From NCBI GenBank assembly GCA_023415635.1, contig JAEZJV010000054.1, positions 1 through 64,000 on the forward strand: DNA of 64,000 nucleotides, written 5' to 3'. The position numbers and the translations under genes were made by a program. The notes under the pieces are model-generated. The model searched no databases. It was given only the letters and a program-made list of their open reading frames with translations, and was not told the origin of the DNA. The stretch comes from Bacillota bacterium. Its GTDB lineage: Bacteria; Bacillota; Clostridia; Lachnospirales; Lachnospiraceae. Positions 41,816 to 51,017 of this stretch are shown piece after piece; the stretch's first letter is position 1, and each line of letters starts with the position of its first letter.

Positions 41816-43606
41816 ATGTATCGTTCACACGTATTGGTCTGCGGTGGTACCGGATGTACTTCCTCTGGAAGTGTCAAGATTATCGAGTCCCTGCAGGCAG
41901 AAATCAAAAAGAATGGTCTCAGCACTGAAGTATCCGTTGTACAGACAGGTTGCCACGGACTTTGTGCATTAGGACCCATTGTTATTATCTATCCGGAAGC
42001 AACCTTCTATGCTATGGTTACGGAAGACGACGTTCCGGAGATCGTATCCGAACACTTATTGAAGGGACGTATCGTTACACGTCTTCTTTACAAGGAAATG
42101 GTTACGGAAGAGGGCGGCATTAAATCCTTAAATGATACCGACTTCTATAAGAAGCAGCACAGAATTGCACTCCGCAACTGTGGTGTAATTAATCCCGAAA
42201 ACATTGACGAATACATCGGAACCGGTGGCTATGAAGCACTTGGCAAGGTTCTAACAGAATATACACCAGATCAGGTAATTCAGACTATTTTAGACAGTGG
42301 TCTTCGTGGTCGTGGCGGCGGCGGTTTCCCGACAGGCCTGAAGTGGAAGCTTGCTAAGGGAAATGACGCTGACCAGAAGTATGTATGCTGTAATGCCGAT
42401 GAAGGTGACCCGGGTGCATTCATGGATCGTTCCGTTTTGGAAGGTGATCCTCATGTAGTACTTGAGGCTATGGCTATCGCGGGCTATGCAATTGGTGCAT
42501 CCCAGGGCTATATCTATGTACGTGCTGAGTATCCGATCGCTGTAGATCGTCTTGAGATCGCTATCAGCCAGGCTAGAGAATATGGCCTGCTCGGTAAGAA
42601 CATCTTTGGCAGCGATTTTGATTTTGATATTGAATTAAGACTTGGTGCTGGCGCATTCGTATGTGGTGAAGAGACAGCGCTGATGACCTCCATCGAGGGC
42701 AACCGTGGCGAGCCTCGTCCCCGTCCTCCTTTCCCGGCACAAAAGGGTCTGTTCCAGAAGCCTACCATCTTAAATAACGTTGAGACCTATGCTAACATAC
42801 CTCAGATTATCATAAACGGTCCCGAATGGTTTGCAGCAATGGGCACCGAGAAATCTAAGGGCACTAAGGTATTCGCACTCGGTGGTAAGATTAACAACAC
42901 CGGACTTGTGGAAATCCCTATGGGTACTCCGCTTCGTGAAGTAATTGAAGAAATCGGCGGTGGTATCCCGAATGGTAAGAAGTTTAAAGCAGCTCAGACA
43001 GGCGGTCCATCCGGCGGTTGTATTCCTGCAGAGCATTTTGATATTCCGATTGATTATGATAACCTGATCAGCATTGGTTCCATGATGGGCTCCGGCGGTC
43101 TGATCGTAATGGACGAAGATAACTGTATGGTTGATATCGCTAAATTCTTCCTCGAGTTCACTGTAGATGAGTCCTGCGGTAAATGTACTCCTTGCCGTAT
43201 CGGTACCAAGCGTCTGTATGAAATTCTGGATAAGATTACGAATGGCCAGGGGACCTTGGAAGATCTGGATAAGCTAGAGGATCTTTGCTACTATATCAAG
43301 GAAAACGCTCTCTGCGGACTTGGTCAGACAGCTCCCAACCCGGTATTATCAACCTTACGTTATTTCAAAGACGAGTATATGGCTCATGTAATTGACAAAA
43401 AATGTCCTGCCGGTGTATGTAAGGCTCTTCTTTCCTACATTATTGACGCAGAAAAGTGTAAGGGCTGTACATTATGTGCCAGAATATGTCCTAACGGTGC
43501 AATTCAAGGTAAGGTTAAGGAAGCACATATTATCGACCAGAGTAAATGTATCAAGTGCGGCGCTTGTATGGAGAAATGTAAGTTCGGCGCCATCTCTAAG
43601 AAGTAA
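41816..43606 (+). CDS. hndC: Hydrogenase subunit C, NuoF-like NAD(P)H-binding flavoprotein
   Basis: A 596-aa subunit: an N-terminal thioredoxin-like [2Fe-2S] domain (CGGTGC, QTGCHGLC), a NuoF core with the FMN/nucleotide loop GLRGRGGGGFPTGLKW (about 161-176), the 4Fe-4S motif ESCGKCTPCRIG (about 450-461), and two C-terminal ferredoxin clusters (CKGCTLCARICP, CIKCGACMEKC). It moves electrons between NAD(P)H and the hydrogenase. With the flavin it may support electron bifurcation in HydABC-type enzymes. AAGGAGG precedes the ATG. Confidence 0.96.
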   Translation: MYRSHVLVCGGTGCTSSGSVKIIESLQAEIKKNGLSTEVSVVQTGCHGLCALGPIVIIYPEATFYAMVTEDDVPEIVSEHLLKGRIVTRLLYKEMVTEEGGIKSLNDTDFYKKQHRIALRNCGVINPENIDEYIGTGGYEALGKVLTEYTPDQVIQTILDSGLRGRGGGGFPTGLKWKLAKGNDADQKYVCCNADEGDPGAFMDRSVLEGDPHVVLEAMAIAGYAIGASQGYIYVRAEYPIAVDRLEIAISQAREYGLLGKNIFGSDFDFDIELRLGAGAFVCGEETALMTSIEGNRGEPRPRPPFPAQKGLFQKPTILNNVETYANIPQIIINGPEWFAAMGTEKSKGTKVFALGGKINNTGLVEIPMGTPLREVIEEIGGGIPNGKKFKAAQTGGPSGGCIPAEHFDIPIDYDNLISIGSMMGSGGLIVMDEDNCMVDIAKFFLEFTVDESCGKCTPCRIGTKRLYEILDKITNGQGTLEDLDKLEDLCYYIKENALCGLGQTAPNPVLSTLRYFKDEYMAHVIDKKCPAGVCKALLSYIIDAEKCKGCTLCARICPNGAIQGKVKEAHIIDQSKCIKCGACMEKCKFGAISKK

Positions 43607-43644
43607 CGGTTACAGGTTAGATTATATCAAGATGGAGGTATAAA

Positions 43645-45387
43645 ATGGAAACGGTTAATATTAAAATAAATGGCATGCCAATTCAAGCACCTAAGGGCGC
43701 TACCATATTAGAAGCGGCAAAGCTTGCCTGCATCGATATCCCTACTCTTTGCTTCTTAAAGGATATCAATGAAATCGGTGCTTGCCGTATCTGTGTCGTT
43801 GAAGTCAAGGGTGCCAGAAGCCTTGTTGCTTCCTGTATGTATCCGATTTCGGAAGGCATGGAAATCATCACAAACTCACCTAAGGTTCTCTCTTCTCGTA
43901 AAAAGACCTTAGAGCTGATCCTATCCGATCATGACAGAAAATGTTTATCCTGCGTACGCAGTGGTAACTGCGAGCTTCAGAAGCTTTGCAATGACTTAAA
44001 CGTAAAGGACGAATATCTGTACGACGGTTCTCGTTCCCATTATGAGTTAGATGATACATCAGCTCATATGGTGCGTGACGACAATAAATGTATCCTTTGC
44101 AGACGCTGTTCTGCAGTATGCGATAAGCTTCAGGGTATTGGTGTAATCGGAGCAAATGAACGTGGCTTCGATACCAATATCTCCTGTGCCTTCAATATGG
44201 GCTTAGGTGATACCAGCTGCGTATCCTGTGGCCAGTGTATCGCTGTATGTCCTACCGGAGCACTGTTTGAGAAGGATTATACCGATGAGGTTTTTGCTGC
44301 TCTTGCAGATCCTGATAAATATGTTATTGTTCAGTCTGCTCCTGCTGTTCGTGCCGGACTTGGTGAGGCCTTCGGTTTACCGATTGGGACCAACGTAGAA
44401 GGTAAGATGGTAGCAGCACTTCGTCGTCTTGGCTTTAACAAGGTATTTGATACCGATTTTGCTGCTGACTTAACCATTATGGAGGAAGCCAACGAGCTGA
44501 TTGATAGAATATCAAACGGTGGCAAATTACCGATGATCACCTCCTGCTCACCCGGCTGGATTAAATACTGCGAGCACTATTATCCCGATATGTTAGATAA
44601 TTTATCGAGCTGTAAATCTCCTCAGCAGATGTTCGGTGCTATCACTAAGACCTATTTTGCTGAGAAGAATGGCATAGACCCTAAGAAGATTGTTATGGTC
44701 AGTGTAATGCCTTGTACCGCGAAGAAATTTGAAATCGGCAGACCCGATCAGAGCGCAGCAGGTGTTCCGGATGTAGATATCTCTATCACAACCCGTGAGC
44801 TTGCAAGAATGATCGAGCGTGTGGGTATCAACTTCTTATCCCTTCCGGATGAACAGTTCGATGATCCGCTTGGAAGATCAACCGGCGCAGCAGTCATCTT
44901 CGGTGCTACCGGCGGTGTTATGGAAGCAGCACTTCGTACAGCAGTTGAAACTTTGACTGGTGAAGAGCTTTCCAGCCCTGATTTCAAGGAAGTCAGAGGA
45001 ACCAAGGGTATCAAGGAGGCTACTTATGAGGTAGCAGGCCTTAGTATCAACGTTGCAGTTGCTTCCGGCCTCGCCAATGCAAAGGAGCTTTTAGATGCTG
45101 TGAAATCCGGTAAAGCGAATTATCATTTCATTGAGATCATGGGATGTCCCGGCGGCTGTGTAAACGGCGGCGGACAGCCTCAGCAGCCCGGTGTTGTTAG
45201 AAACTTTACTGACATCAGAGCTCTACGTGCCAAAGCACTGTATGATGCTGACGCTAACATGCCTGTAAGAAAGTCTCATGAGAATAAAGCAATCAAGTCT
45301 CTCTATAGCGATTTCCTTGGTAAACCGGGCAGCCATAAGGCTCATGAAATTCTTCATACTACCTACGTAAAGAGAACCATAAATTAG
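43645..45387 (+). CDS. hndD: [FeFe] hydrogenase catalytic subunit
   Basis: A 580-aa M3-type [FeFe] hydrogenase. An N-terminal [2Fe-2S] ferredoxin domain and the His-Cys motif HDRKCLSCVRSGNCELQ come first, then two 4Fe-4S motifs (CILCRRCSAVC, CVSCGQCIAVCP). The H-cluster motifs are complete: TSCSPGW, MPCTAKK and MGCPGGCVNGGGQP. The small-subunit-like tail is YSDFLGKPGSHKAHEILH. It reduces protons to H2 during fermentation, paired with the NuoE/NuoF-like subunits. It is the last gene before a 15-bp terminator stem. Maturases HydE, HydF and HydG are not in the window. Confidence 0.96.
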   Translation: METVNIKINGMPIQAPKGATILEAAKLACIDIPTLCFLKDINEIGACRICVVEVKGARSLVASCMYPISEGMEIITNSPKVLSSRKKTLELILSDHDRKCLSCVRSGNCELQKLCNDLNVKDEYLYDGSRSHYELDDTSAHMVRDDNKCILCRRCSAVCDKLQGIGVIGANERGFDTNISCAFNMGLGDTSCVSCGQCIAVCPTGALFEKDYTDEVFAALADPDKYVIVQSAPAVRAGLGEAFGLPIGTNVEGKMVAALRRLGFNKVFDTDFAADLTIMEEANELIDRISNGGKLPMITSCSPGWIKYCEHYYPDMLDNLSSCKSPQQMFGAITKTYFAEKNGIDPKKIVMVSVMPCTAKKFEIGRPDQSAAGVPDVDISITTRELARMIERVGINFLSLPDEQFDDPLGRSTGAAVIFGATGGVMEAALRTAVETLTGEELSSPDFKEVRGTKGIKEATYEVAGLSINVAVASGLANAKELLDAVKSGKANYHFIEIMGCPGGCVNGGGQPQQPGVVRNFTDIRALRAKALYDADANMPVRKSHENKAIKSLYSDFLGKPGSHKAHEILHTTYVKRTIN

Positions 45388-45443
45388 TCTTATTATATGC
45401 TTAAAGCAGACTTGTAAGATCTCATATAATGTAAATGCACCTT

Positions 45444-45504
45444 GAGATAGGGTAGGAGTAATCATCCTCAGCAGAGTATGATGGCTCCTACCCTATCTCT
45501 TTTA
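45444..45504 (+). terminator. hnd operon terminator
   Basis: A perfect 15-bp stem, GAGATAGGGTAGGAG (45444-45458) with CTCCTACCCTATCTC (45485-45499), then TTTT. It lies 57 bases after hndD. Confidence 0.93.
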
Positions 45505-45547
45505 CTGCTTATCTGCCCAGAATTTTATATCTTTTCCTTGGGCTATA

Positions 45548-45576
45548 TTGACAAAATCCATAGGCAATCATATACT
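45548..45576 (+). promoter_or_regulatory. Promoter of the small gene at 45.7 kb
   Basis: TTGACA (45548-45553), 17-bp spacer, TATACT (45571-45576), a near-consensus sigma-A promoter. A ~125-nt leader of unknown role follows before the gene. It shows no strong fold. Confidence 0.8.
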
Positions 45577-45708
45577 TTATTTACGGAAGGAAGCACATTT
45601 TTCCGAGGACCAATTTATGCAGGTATGCTTAGCAGTATAATTTTATAAGGAACTGTTACGGATGCTTACCCCATCAAGGCAGGCAATATCAGGAAGGAGT
45701 GGATTCAT

Positions 45709-46092
45709 ATGACAACTAAGAAGATTGAAGAACCATTATTACTGCTTGATAATAGTAATATGAACACCTTATTTAATGAGGGCGAATTCAAATGTACTAA
45801 CATGACCTTTGAAGAAGCCCGGGAGATTATCGGAATGTATAACCAGGATGAGATTAAGCTTTGTTTTTCCCATCCTGATGCCTACGATATCATATTTAAC
45901 TATATTGGAATACCAAGACGTGACTATGAGTATAAACCTATTCGAAACATGCGAATCAACCAGGACGGTATTATCTTTAAGACGTATGTGACCCCTTCCG
46001 AAACCCAGCCGATCATACATGTCGACGGTGTAGAAGCAAAGAAAATTCAGAATGTATATATTTACTGCGTCCATGTGACCAGAATCAAATAA
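45709..46092 (+). CDS. Small unknown protein, weakly like DUF1874 (ring-nuclease fold)
   Basis: A 127-aa soluble protein I do not recognise with certainty. The pattern strand-helix (LLLLDNSNMNTL), then TFEEAREIIG, then SHPDAYDIIFNYIGI around residues 52-68, recalls DUF1874 proteins (the archaeal-virus B116 and AcrIII-1 ring-nuclease family), where a catalytic His lies in a GHxxTA segment. Here the His aligns, but the first Gly is Ser and the rest of the family core is not clear. No CRISPR locus is present. It has its own strong promoter, an AGGAAGGAG site and a terminator, so it is a separate, expressed unit. Confidence 0.55.
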   Translation: MTTKKIEEPLLLLDNSNMNTLFNEGEFKCTNMTFEEAREIIGMYNQDEIKLCFSHPDAYDIIFNYIGIPRRDYEYKPIRNMRINQDGIIFKTYVTPSETQPIIHVDGVEAKKIQNVYIYCVHVTRIK

Positions 46093-46101
46093 CGATATAT
46101 A

Positions 46102-46137
46102 AAAGATACGCCCTGTTTTGACAGGGCGTATCTTTTT
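46102..46137 (+). terminator. Terminator of the small gene
   Basis: A perfect 15-bp stem, AAAGATACGCCCTGT (46102-46116) with 46121-46135, loop TTTG, followed by further T residues. Confidence 0.95.
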
Positions 46138-46161
46138 GCTGGGAACAATATATAAGGGGAA

Positions 46162-46189
46162 AGTATATATAATGAGGGTTATATATACT
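46162..46189. repeat. AT-rich 11-bp inverted repeat in a gene-free stretch
   Basis: AGTATATATAA (46162-46172) and TTATATATACT (46179-46189) flank TGAGGG. The surrounding 46140-46545 is very AT-rich and has no open frame, promoter or terminator that I can support. It could extrude as a cruciform or serve as an operator; I see no gene it obviously serves. Confidence 0.4.
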
Positions 46190-46546
46190 GAGATGTAAGC
46201 AAATTAATCTTTTATGACTTTCCTTCTGGAATCAATAATAATGAATACTATATATTACAGATGATATATAATATCAATAACTATTATTAATATTATATTA
46301 CTGCTTACTATAAAATTTGTCAATAGCATTTTTCAAATTTTATAATTTTTTTAATTAAGCATATCGTTATTATAAATGAATGCCATAAAAGCTTCTGTGA
46401 TAAAGTTACATATTTCAGGCTTGTGAGCTTCGGAGCAGATTTATTCCGAATATTGCTATAGCTTGATCGCTTATATGTAGCCCCCCTTGCGATCCTGTTC
46501 GCCAGGTATAGTTATCTTATCTAGAAGGAGCTTTCCCTAAATTATA

Positions 46547-46576
46547 AAGCTGACAGATATAGTAACCTGTCAGCTT
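46547..46576 (-). terminator. Terminator of the Fur/PerR gene
   Basis: AAGCTGACAG (46547-46556) pairs with CTGTCAGCTT (46567-46576). On the minus strand it is followed by TTTATAATTT, 16 bases after the gene's stop. Confidence 0.88.
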
Positions 46577-46591
46577 AATTACCATATACTA

Positions 46592-46978
46592 TTATTTCTG
46601 TACACAATTCGGGCACATGCCATAAAAATAGGTTACATGGCCTTCGATTCTGCCACCAAAATCTGCACCTGCCACTTTGTTGATGTGATCAATTGATTCC
46701 ATCTCAATATCAAGTACCTTACCGCAGCCTTTACAGAGAAAATGATAATGAGGCTTAGCATTTCCATCAAAACGGTCGCTACCATCCTGACAGTTAATCT
46801 TTAGGATCTCGCCCTGCTCCGCAAGAAGATTAAGGTTACGGTAAACCGTACCCAGGCTGATGTTAGGATGAGTGGCTCTGATATTCATATAAATTGTATC
46901 AGCGGTAGGATGCTCCTTTGTATGAGCAAGATACTCTTTAATTGCTTCTCTTTGTCTGCTGTATTTATTAACAGTCAT
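46592..46978 (-). CDS. perR: Fur-family regulator, PerR-like
   Basis: A 128-aa metalloregulator: a winged helix (about 5-75, including ISLGTVYRNLNLLAEQGEI), then a dimerisation domain with a structural zinc site made of CKGCG and CPNC. Metal-sensing candidates are His24 and the DGSDRFD...HYHF cluster (His77 and His79), as in PerR, so a peroxide sensor is more likely than Fur or Zur. That is a family-based judgement. The start is ATG 46978, with AGGAG 8 nt upstream. A palindrome typical of Per boxes lies just upstream, so it likely controls itself. Confidence 0.85.
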   Translation of the reverse strand: MTVNKYSRQREAIKEYLAHTKEHPTADTIYMNIRATHPNISLGTVYRNLNLLAEQGEILKINCQDGSDRFDGNAKPHYHFLCKGCGKVLDIEMESIDHINKVAGADFGGRIEGHVTYFYGMCPNCVQK

Positions 46979-46991
46979 AATAAACACTCCT

Positions 46992-47011
46992 ATAATAATA
47001 GTAATTATTAT
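46992..47011 (-). promoter_or_regulatory. Per-box-like operator
   Basis: ATAATAAT-AGTA-ATTATTAT: perfect 8-bp arms around 4 bases, 14 nt before the regulator's start codon, in the size and base style of PerR/Fur boxes (TTATAAT-type arms). It suggests autoregulation. Confidence 0.65.
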
Positions 47012-47057
47012 TATATGCTAAATACATATATTAGTCAAGATGTTAATACAAAGTGCC

Positions 47058-48647
47058 TTATTTGCGATTCGCCGGTTCGATATTAATGCTCTTACCCTTA
47101 ATCTTTGCTGTCTTCATAACCTGTATAACCTCAGATGCGTATTCTCTCGGTACTTCAACAAAGGTATACTTATCATACATATCAATAGACCCGATCAGCT
47201 TTCCAGGCATTCCTGTCTCGCCTGCGATAGCCCCAAGAATATCTCCGGGCTTTATTCTTTGATTTTTACCCAGATTAATAAAGAGCCTTACCATTCCCGC
47301 CTCTGCTCCGGTATCACCAAAATCTTCGGATACCTTATCCTCAATCTTAGTGTTTTCATCACCCATCATAAGCTTTAAGAAGGCGGCGGCGATATCCATG
47401 GAAGTGAAATCTTCGTCATTGACCTTTTCTTCAATAATGTTCATCATCTTGGAAAGGTCCTCGTTCTCTATGATGATTGCCAGCTTTTCCAATATTTTAT
47501 CAGCCTTTACAACTGTTACGTCATTGATGGATGGTATCGGCTGTGCTTTAATTTTTGTCTTGCAATATCTCATGATATCCTTCAGCTTATATATTTCCCG
47601 ACCTACTATGAGAGTGAAGGCTCTGCCATCCCTACCTGCACGTCCGGTTCGGCCGATACGATGTACATAGTACTCGTCATCCTGAGGCACATCATAGTTG
47701 AATACCGCTTCCACATCATCCACATCGATACCTCTGGCAGCTACATCGGTAGCTACGAGAATTTCAGTTCTTCCGTTACGAAAACTGTGCATGACACGGT
47801 CTCTCTGCTGCTGCTTCAAGTCACCGTGAAGACCTTCCGCGAAGTAGCCCCTGCCCTGAAGGGCTGATGTCAGCTCATCCACCTGTTTCTTCGTATTGCA
47901 GAAAACCAGAGAAAGCTTTGGATTATACATATCAAGGAGTCGAGATAATACCTCCTCCTTATTTCTTGGTGTAACCTCATAATAATACTGTTCGATCTTC
48001 GGAACCGTCAGCTCCTTCTTCACCACCCTGATCATCTCAGCAGCCTTCTGATAGGTTCTTGCAATTTCAAGAATTGGTGTAGGCATGGTGGCTGAAAACA
48101 ATACTGTCTGTCTTTCCTCCGGAACCTGGCTGAGAATAGTTTCGATGTCTTCACGGAACCCCATATTAAGCATCTCATCAGCCTCATCTAAAATAACCAT
48201 GTTTATATTATCGAATTTTACAGTCTTTCGTCTCATATGATCCATGACACGACCAGGTGTACCTATGATAATCTGTACCCCGGACTTTAGGGAACGTATT
48301 TGCTTTGAAATCTCCTGTCCTCCATATACCGGCAGAATTTTTATCCCATGCATGAAACCTGCAAGTTTACGAATCTCCTCTGCCACCTGAATTGCTAATT
48401 CTCTTGTGGGACACAATACAATAGTCTGTAGATTTCGGTTTTTAGGATCGATCTTCATCAGCAACGGAATACCAAAAGCAGCCGTCTTTCCCGTTCCAGT
48501 CTGCGCCTGACCTACGATATCCTTTCCCTCCAAAATTACCGGAATTGCCTTTGCCTGTATCGGTGACATTTCCTCAAAACCCATATCCTCTATTGCACGC
48601 AGTATACTTGGGTTTAATTCTAATTCATCAAATTTCGTTAATTCCAT
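47058..48647 (-). CDS. DEAD-box RNA helicase (DbpA/CsdA-like)
   Basis: A 529-aa helicase. Motifs are in order: a Q-motif region FDELELNPSILRAIEDMGFEEMSPIQ (in part), AQTGTGKTA (Walker A), PTRELA, TPGRVMDH, DEAD (about 155), SAT, then VFCNTKKQ, ATDVAARGID and HRIGRTGRAGR. A C-terminal RNA-binding domain (about 455-525, VRLFINLGKNQRIKPGDILGAI) is of the DbpA/CsdA type, so it probably acts on rRNA or cold-stabilised RNA. A 150-nt leader lies upstream on the minus strand, and the ATG has AAAGG nearby. Confidence 0.94.
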   Translation of the reverse strand: MELTKFDELELNPSILRAIEDMGFEEMSPIQAKAIPVILEGKDIVGQAQTGTGKTAAFGIPLLMKIDPKNRNLQTIVLCPTRELAIQVAEEIRKLAGFMHGIKILPVYGGQEISKQIRSLKSGVQIIIGTPGRVMDHMRRKTVKFDNINMVILDEADEMLNMGFREDIETILSQVPEERQTVLFSATMPTPILEIARTYQKAAEMIRVVKKELTVPKIEQYYYEVTPRNKEEVLSRLLDMYNPKLSLVFCNTKKQVDELTSALQGRGYFAEGLHGDLKQQQRDRVMHSFRNGRTEILVATDVAARGIDVDDVEAVFNYDVPQDDEYYVHRIGRTGRAGRDGRAFTLIVGREIYKLKDIMRYCKTKIKAQPIPSINDVTVVKADKILEKLAIIIENEDLSKMMNIIEEKVNDEDFTSMDIAAAFLKLMMGDENTKIEDKVSEDFGDTGAEAGMVRLFINLGKNQRIKPGDILGAIAGETGMPGKLIGSIDMYDKYTFVEVPREYASEVIQVMKTAKIKGKSINIEPANRK

Positions 48648-48806
48648 TCTTATACCCTTTCTTTGTATCTCTTATCTCATTCAATTCCCATCGACTGACA
48701 GCTCTATGCGACAAGGCTTAAGTATCAGTCCCTGCAAACGTTAAAACATATATGTCACATTAAGTTATCAAACCATAATCATCAATAATCGCTGTTATAC
48801 TTCCCA

Positions 48807-48839
48807 TAAAAAAGCTCTCAGTCTGTTCGACCAAGAGCT
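48807..48839 (-). terminator. Terminator of the YgiQ gene
   Basis: On the minus strand an 11-bp stem with two G-U wobbles (48829-48839 with 48813-48823) is followed by a run of six T residues. It lies 87 bases after the YgiQ stop and upstream of the helicase leader. The 278-bp gap 48648-48925 holds no open frame. Confidence 0.82.
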
Positions 48840-48925
48840 GATTCATCTTATATAAAACATATTATGAAACAGATACTTTGCGTAGTATACCATTGATAAC
48901 GGCTTGTTGTCAAGAACTTTCCATG

Positions 48926-50995
48926 TTATCTCCGTTTTCTTACTGCTGCAGAACTCTCTCTCTTCGGTGCTGCTTTTTGATTATGAGGAAAGCCCATGGT
49001 ATTACCGGGTTTTCTTATTTTTTGCTTCGAATTACTCTTATTTGAATTGCTCTTACTGGAATAACTCTTACTGGAATTATTTTTACTTGAATTGTCTTTA
49101 CATAAATTATTCTTATGGAACGGATCATTCTTCTGACCCATTGTGGACTTATGTTTTTTTACATTGTCTCCTGCTACCCTCTGCTTCTCCTTTGCAAACT
49201 GTCTGGGACGTACCAGACAGCTCTTATCAAATCCGATCAAGTCTGTCCTGTCCGCCTTTCGTAGGGCTTCCACAACCAGATCATAGTTCTTAGGATTACG
49301 ATATTGTATCAGAGCACGCTGCATTGCCTTCTCGTGAGGAGATTTTGGTACATAGACTTCTTTCATCGTCCTTGGATCCAATCCGGTATAATACATACAG
49401 GTAGATATGGTAGAGGGTGTCGGATAGAAATCTTGTACCTGCTCCGGCATATACCCCAAATCCCTTAAATATTCCGCCAGCTCCACAGCTTCTTTCATGG
49501 TAGAGCCTGGATGGGAGGAAATGAGGTAAGGCACGATAAATTGATTTTTCCCCAGCCTCTGATTTGTCTTCTTATATCTTTCCTTGAATTTCTCATAAAC
49601 CGCATTCTCTGGTTTGCCCATCAGGGATAAAACACGGTCACTGATATGCTCCGGTGCCACCTTCAGCTGCCCGCTGACATGATGTTCACAAAGCTCCTCC
49701 AGGAATTTATCATCCTTATCCGCCATCAGATAATCAAACCTGATACCGGAACGGATGAATACCTTCTTTACCTTAGGCAAAGCCCTGAGCTTACGAAGCA
49801 AATCCAGATAGTCCTTATGATCCACCTTAAGGCTCTTACAGGGTTCCGGAAAAAGACACTGCTTATTGATACAGGCCCCCTTCGTGAGCTGCTTTTCACA
49901 GGCTGTATGTCTAAAATTAGCTGTCGGACCACCCACATCGTGGATATACCCCTTAAAATCCTTATCCCAGATCAGCTGGTTCGCTTCGGATAAAATGGAT
50001 TCATGACTTCTGGTCTGAAGAATACGTCCCTGATGGAAGGTCAAAGCACAGTAGCTACAGCCCCCGAAGCATCCCCGGTTACTGACCAGACTGAATTTCA
50101 CCTCTTCTATCGCAGGAACACCTCCTGCAGCCTCATAGGAGGGATGGTATTCTCTCCTATAGGGCAGAGAATATACTCTATCCATCTCTGCCTGGGTTAA
50201 TGGCTTGGCAGGTGGATTCTGCACCACATACTCATTATCCTTATATTGCTCTACCAGCCTTTTTCCTGAGTAAGGATCTGTATTACAATATTGGATATAA
50301 AAACTCTCAGCAAATGCCTTCTTACTTCCAACTATGTTTTGATAGCTTGGGAGCATGACCGCGTCATAGACTGTATCAAGACTCTTTGTTCTGAATACAG
50401 TGCCGTTAATAAAGGTAATATCCTTAATGTCTAGCCCGCTGTTTAAAGCTTCTGCTACTTCAACAATCGAATGCTCACCCATACCGTAGGATAGGAGGTC
50501 CGCTTGAGAATCCAGCAGGATCGATCGCTTTACCTTATCACTCCAATAATCATAATGGGCCAGTCTTCGAAGGCTTGCCTCAATTCCCCCGATGATAATC
50601 GGGATATCCCTATACCTCTGACGTATCAAATTACAATACACTACAGTTGCGTAATCCGGGCGTCTGCCCATTATCCCTCCAGGGGTAAAAGCATCTGTCT
50701 GTCTTCTTTTTTTAGCTACCGAATAATGGTTCACCATAGAATCCATATTCCCACCGCTTACCAAAAAGCCGAGTCTTGGTTCCCCTAAGTGAGTAATACT
50801 GCTATTATCTCTCCAGTCAGGTTGAGCTATGATTCCAATCCTGAAACCATAGCTCTCCAATACTCTGCTGATAATGGCCGGTCCAAAGGAAGGGTGGTCA
50901 ACATACGCGTCTCCTGACACAAAGATAAAATCACATTGATCCCAGCCTCTTTGTTCCATCTCTTCGATACTAATCGGTAAAAAATCTCTCAGCAT
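48926..50995 (-). CDS. YgiQ family radical SAM protein with low-complexity tail
   Basis: A 689-aa UPF0313/YgiQ protein. The radical SAM motif [16 protein letters not shown] (about 310-325) is complete. An N-terminal domain ([21 protein letters not shown]) precedes it, and DUF3362 follows. The reaction is unknown in all family members I know of. The last ~55 residues are a Lys/Asn/Ser-rich run made of imperfect NSSK units, mirrored in the DNA by ~15-bp repeats (about 49030-49110); a plus-strand open frame there is a by-product. The ATG at 50995 has a weak ribosome site. Confidence 0.92.
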   Translation of the reverse strand: MLRDFLPISIEEMEQRGWDQCDFIFVSGDAYVDHPSFGPAIISRVLESYGFRIGIIAQPDWRDNSSITHLGEPRLGFLVSGGNMDSMVNHYSVAKKRRQTDAFTPGGIMGRRPDYATVVYCNLIRQRYRDIPIIIGGIEASLRRLAHYDYWSDKVKRSILLDSQADLLSYGMGEHSIVEVAEALNSGLDIKDITFINGTVFRTKSLDTVYDAVMLPSYQNIVGSKKAFAESFYIQYCNTDPYSGKRLVEQYKDNEYVVQNPPAKPLTQAEMDRVYSLPYRREYHPSYEAAGGVPAIEEVKFSLVSNRGCFGGCSYCALTFHQGRILQTRSHESILSEANQLIWDKDFKGYIHDVGGPTANFRHTACEKQLTKGACINKQCLFPEPCKSLKVDHKDYLDLLRKLRALPKVKKVFIRSGIRFDYLMADKDDKFLEELCEHHVSGQLKVAPEHISDRVLSLMGKPENAVYEKFKERYKKTNQRLGKNQFIVPYLISSHPGSTMKEAVELAEYLRDLGYMPEQVQDFYPTPSTISTCMYYTGLDPRTMKEVYVPKSPHEKAMQRALIQYRNPKNYDLVVEALRKADRTDLIGFDKSCLVRPRQFAKEKQRVAGDNVKKHKSTMGQKNDPFHKNNLCKDNSSKNNSSKSYSSKSNSNKSNSKQKIRKPGNTMGFPHNQKAAPKRESSAAVRKRR

Positions 50996-51017
50996 TTTTT
51001 ATTCACTTTCTATATCG

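Noticed and set aside
48904..49293. 129-codon Tyr/Asn/Ser-rich plus-strand open frame
   Set aside because: It is the reverse strand of the repetitive YgiQ tail, with no ribosome site or known similarity.
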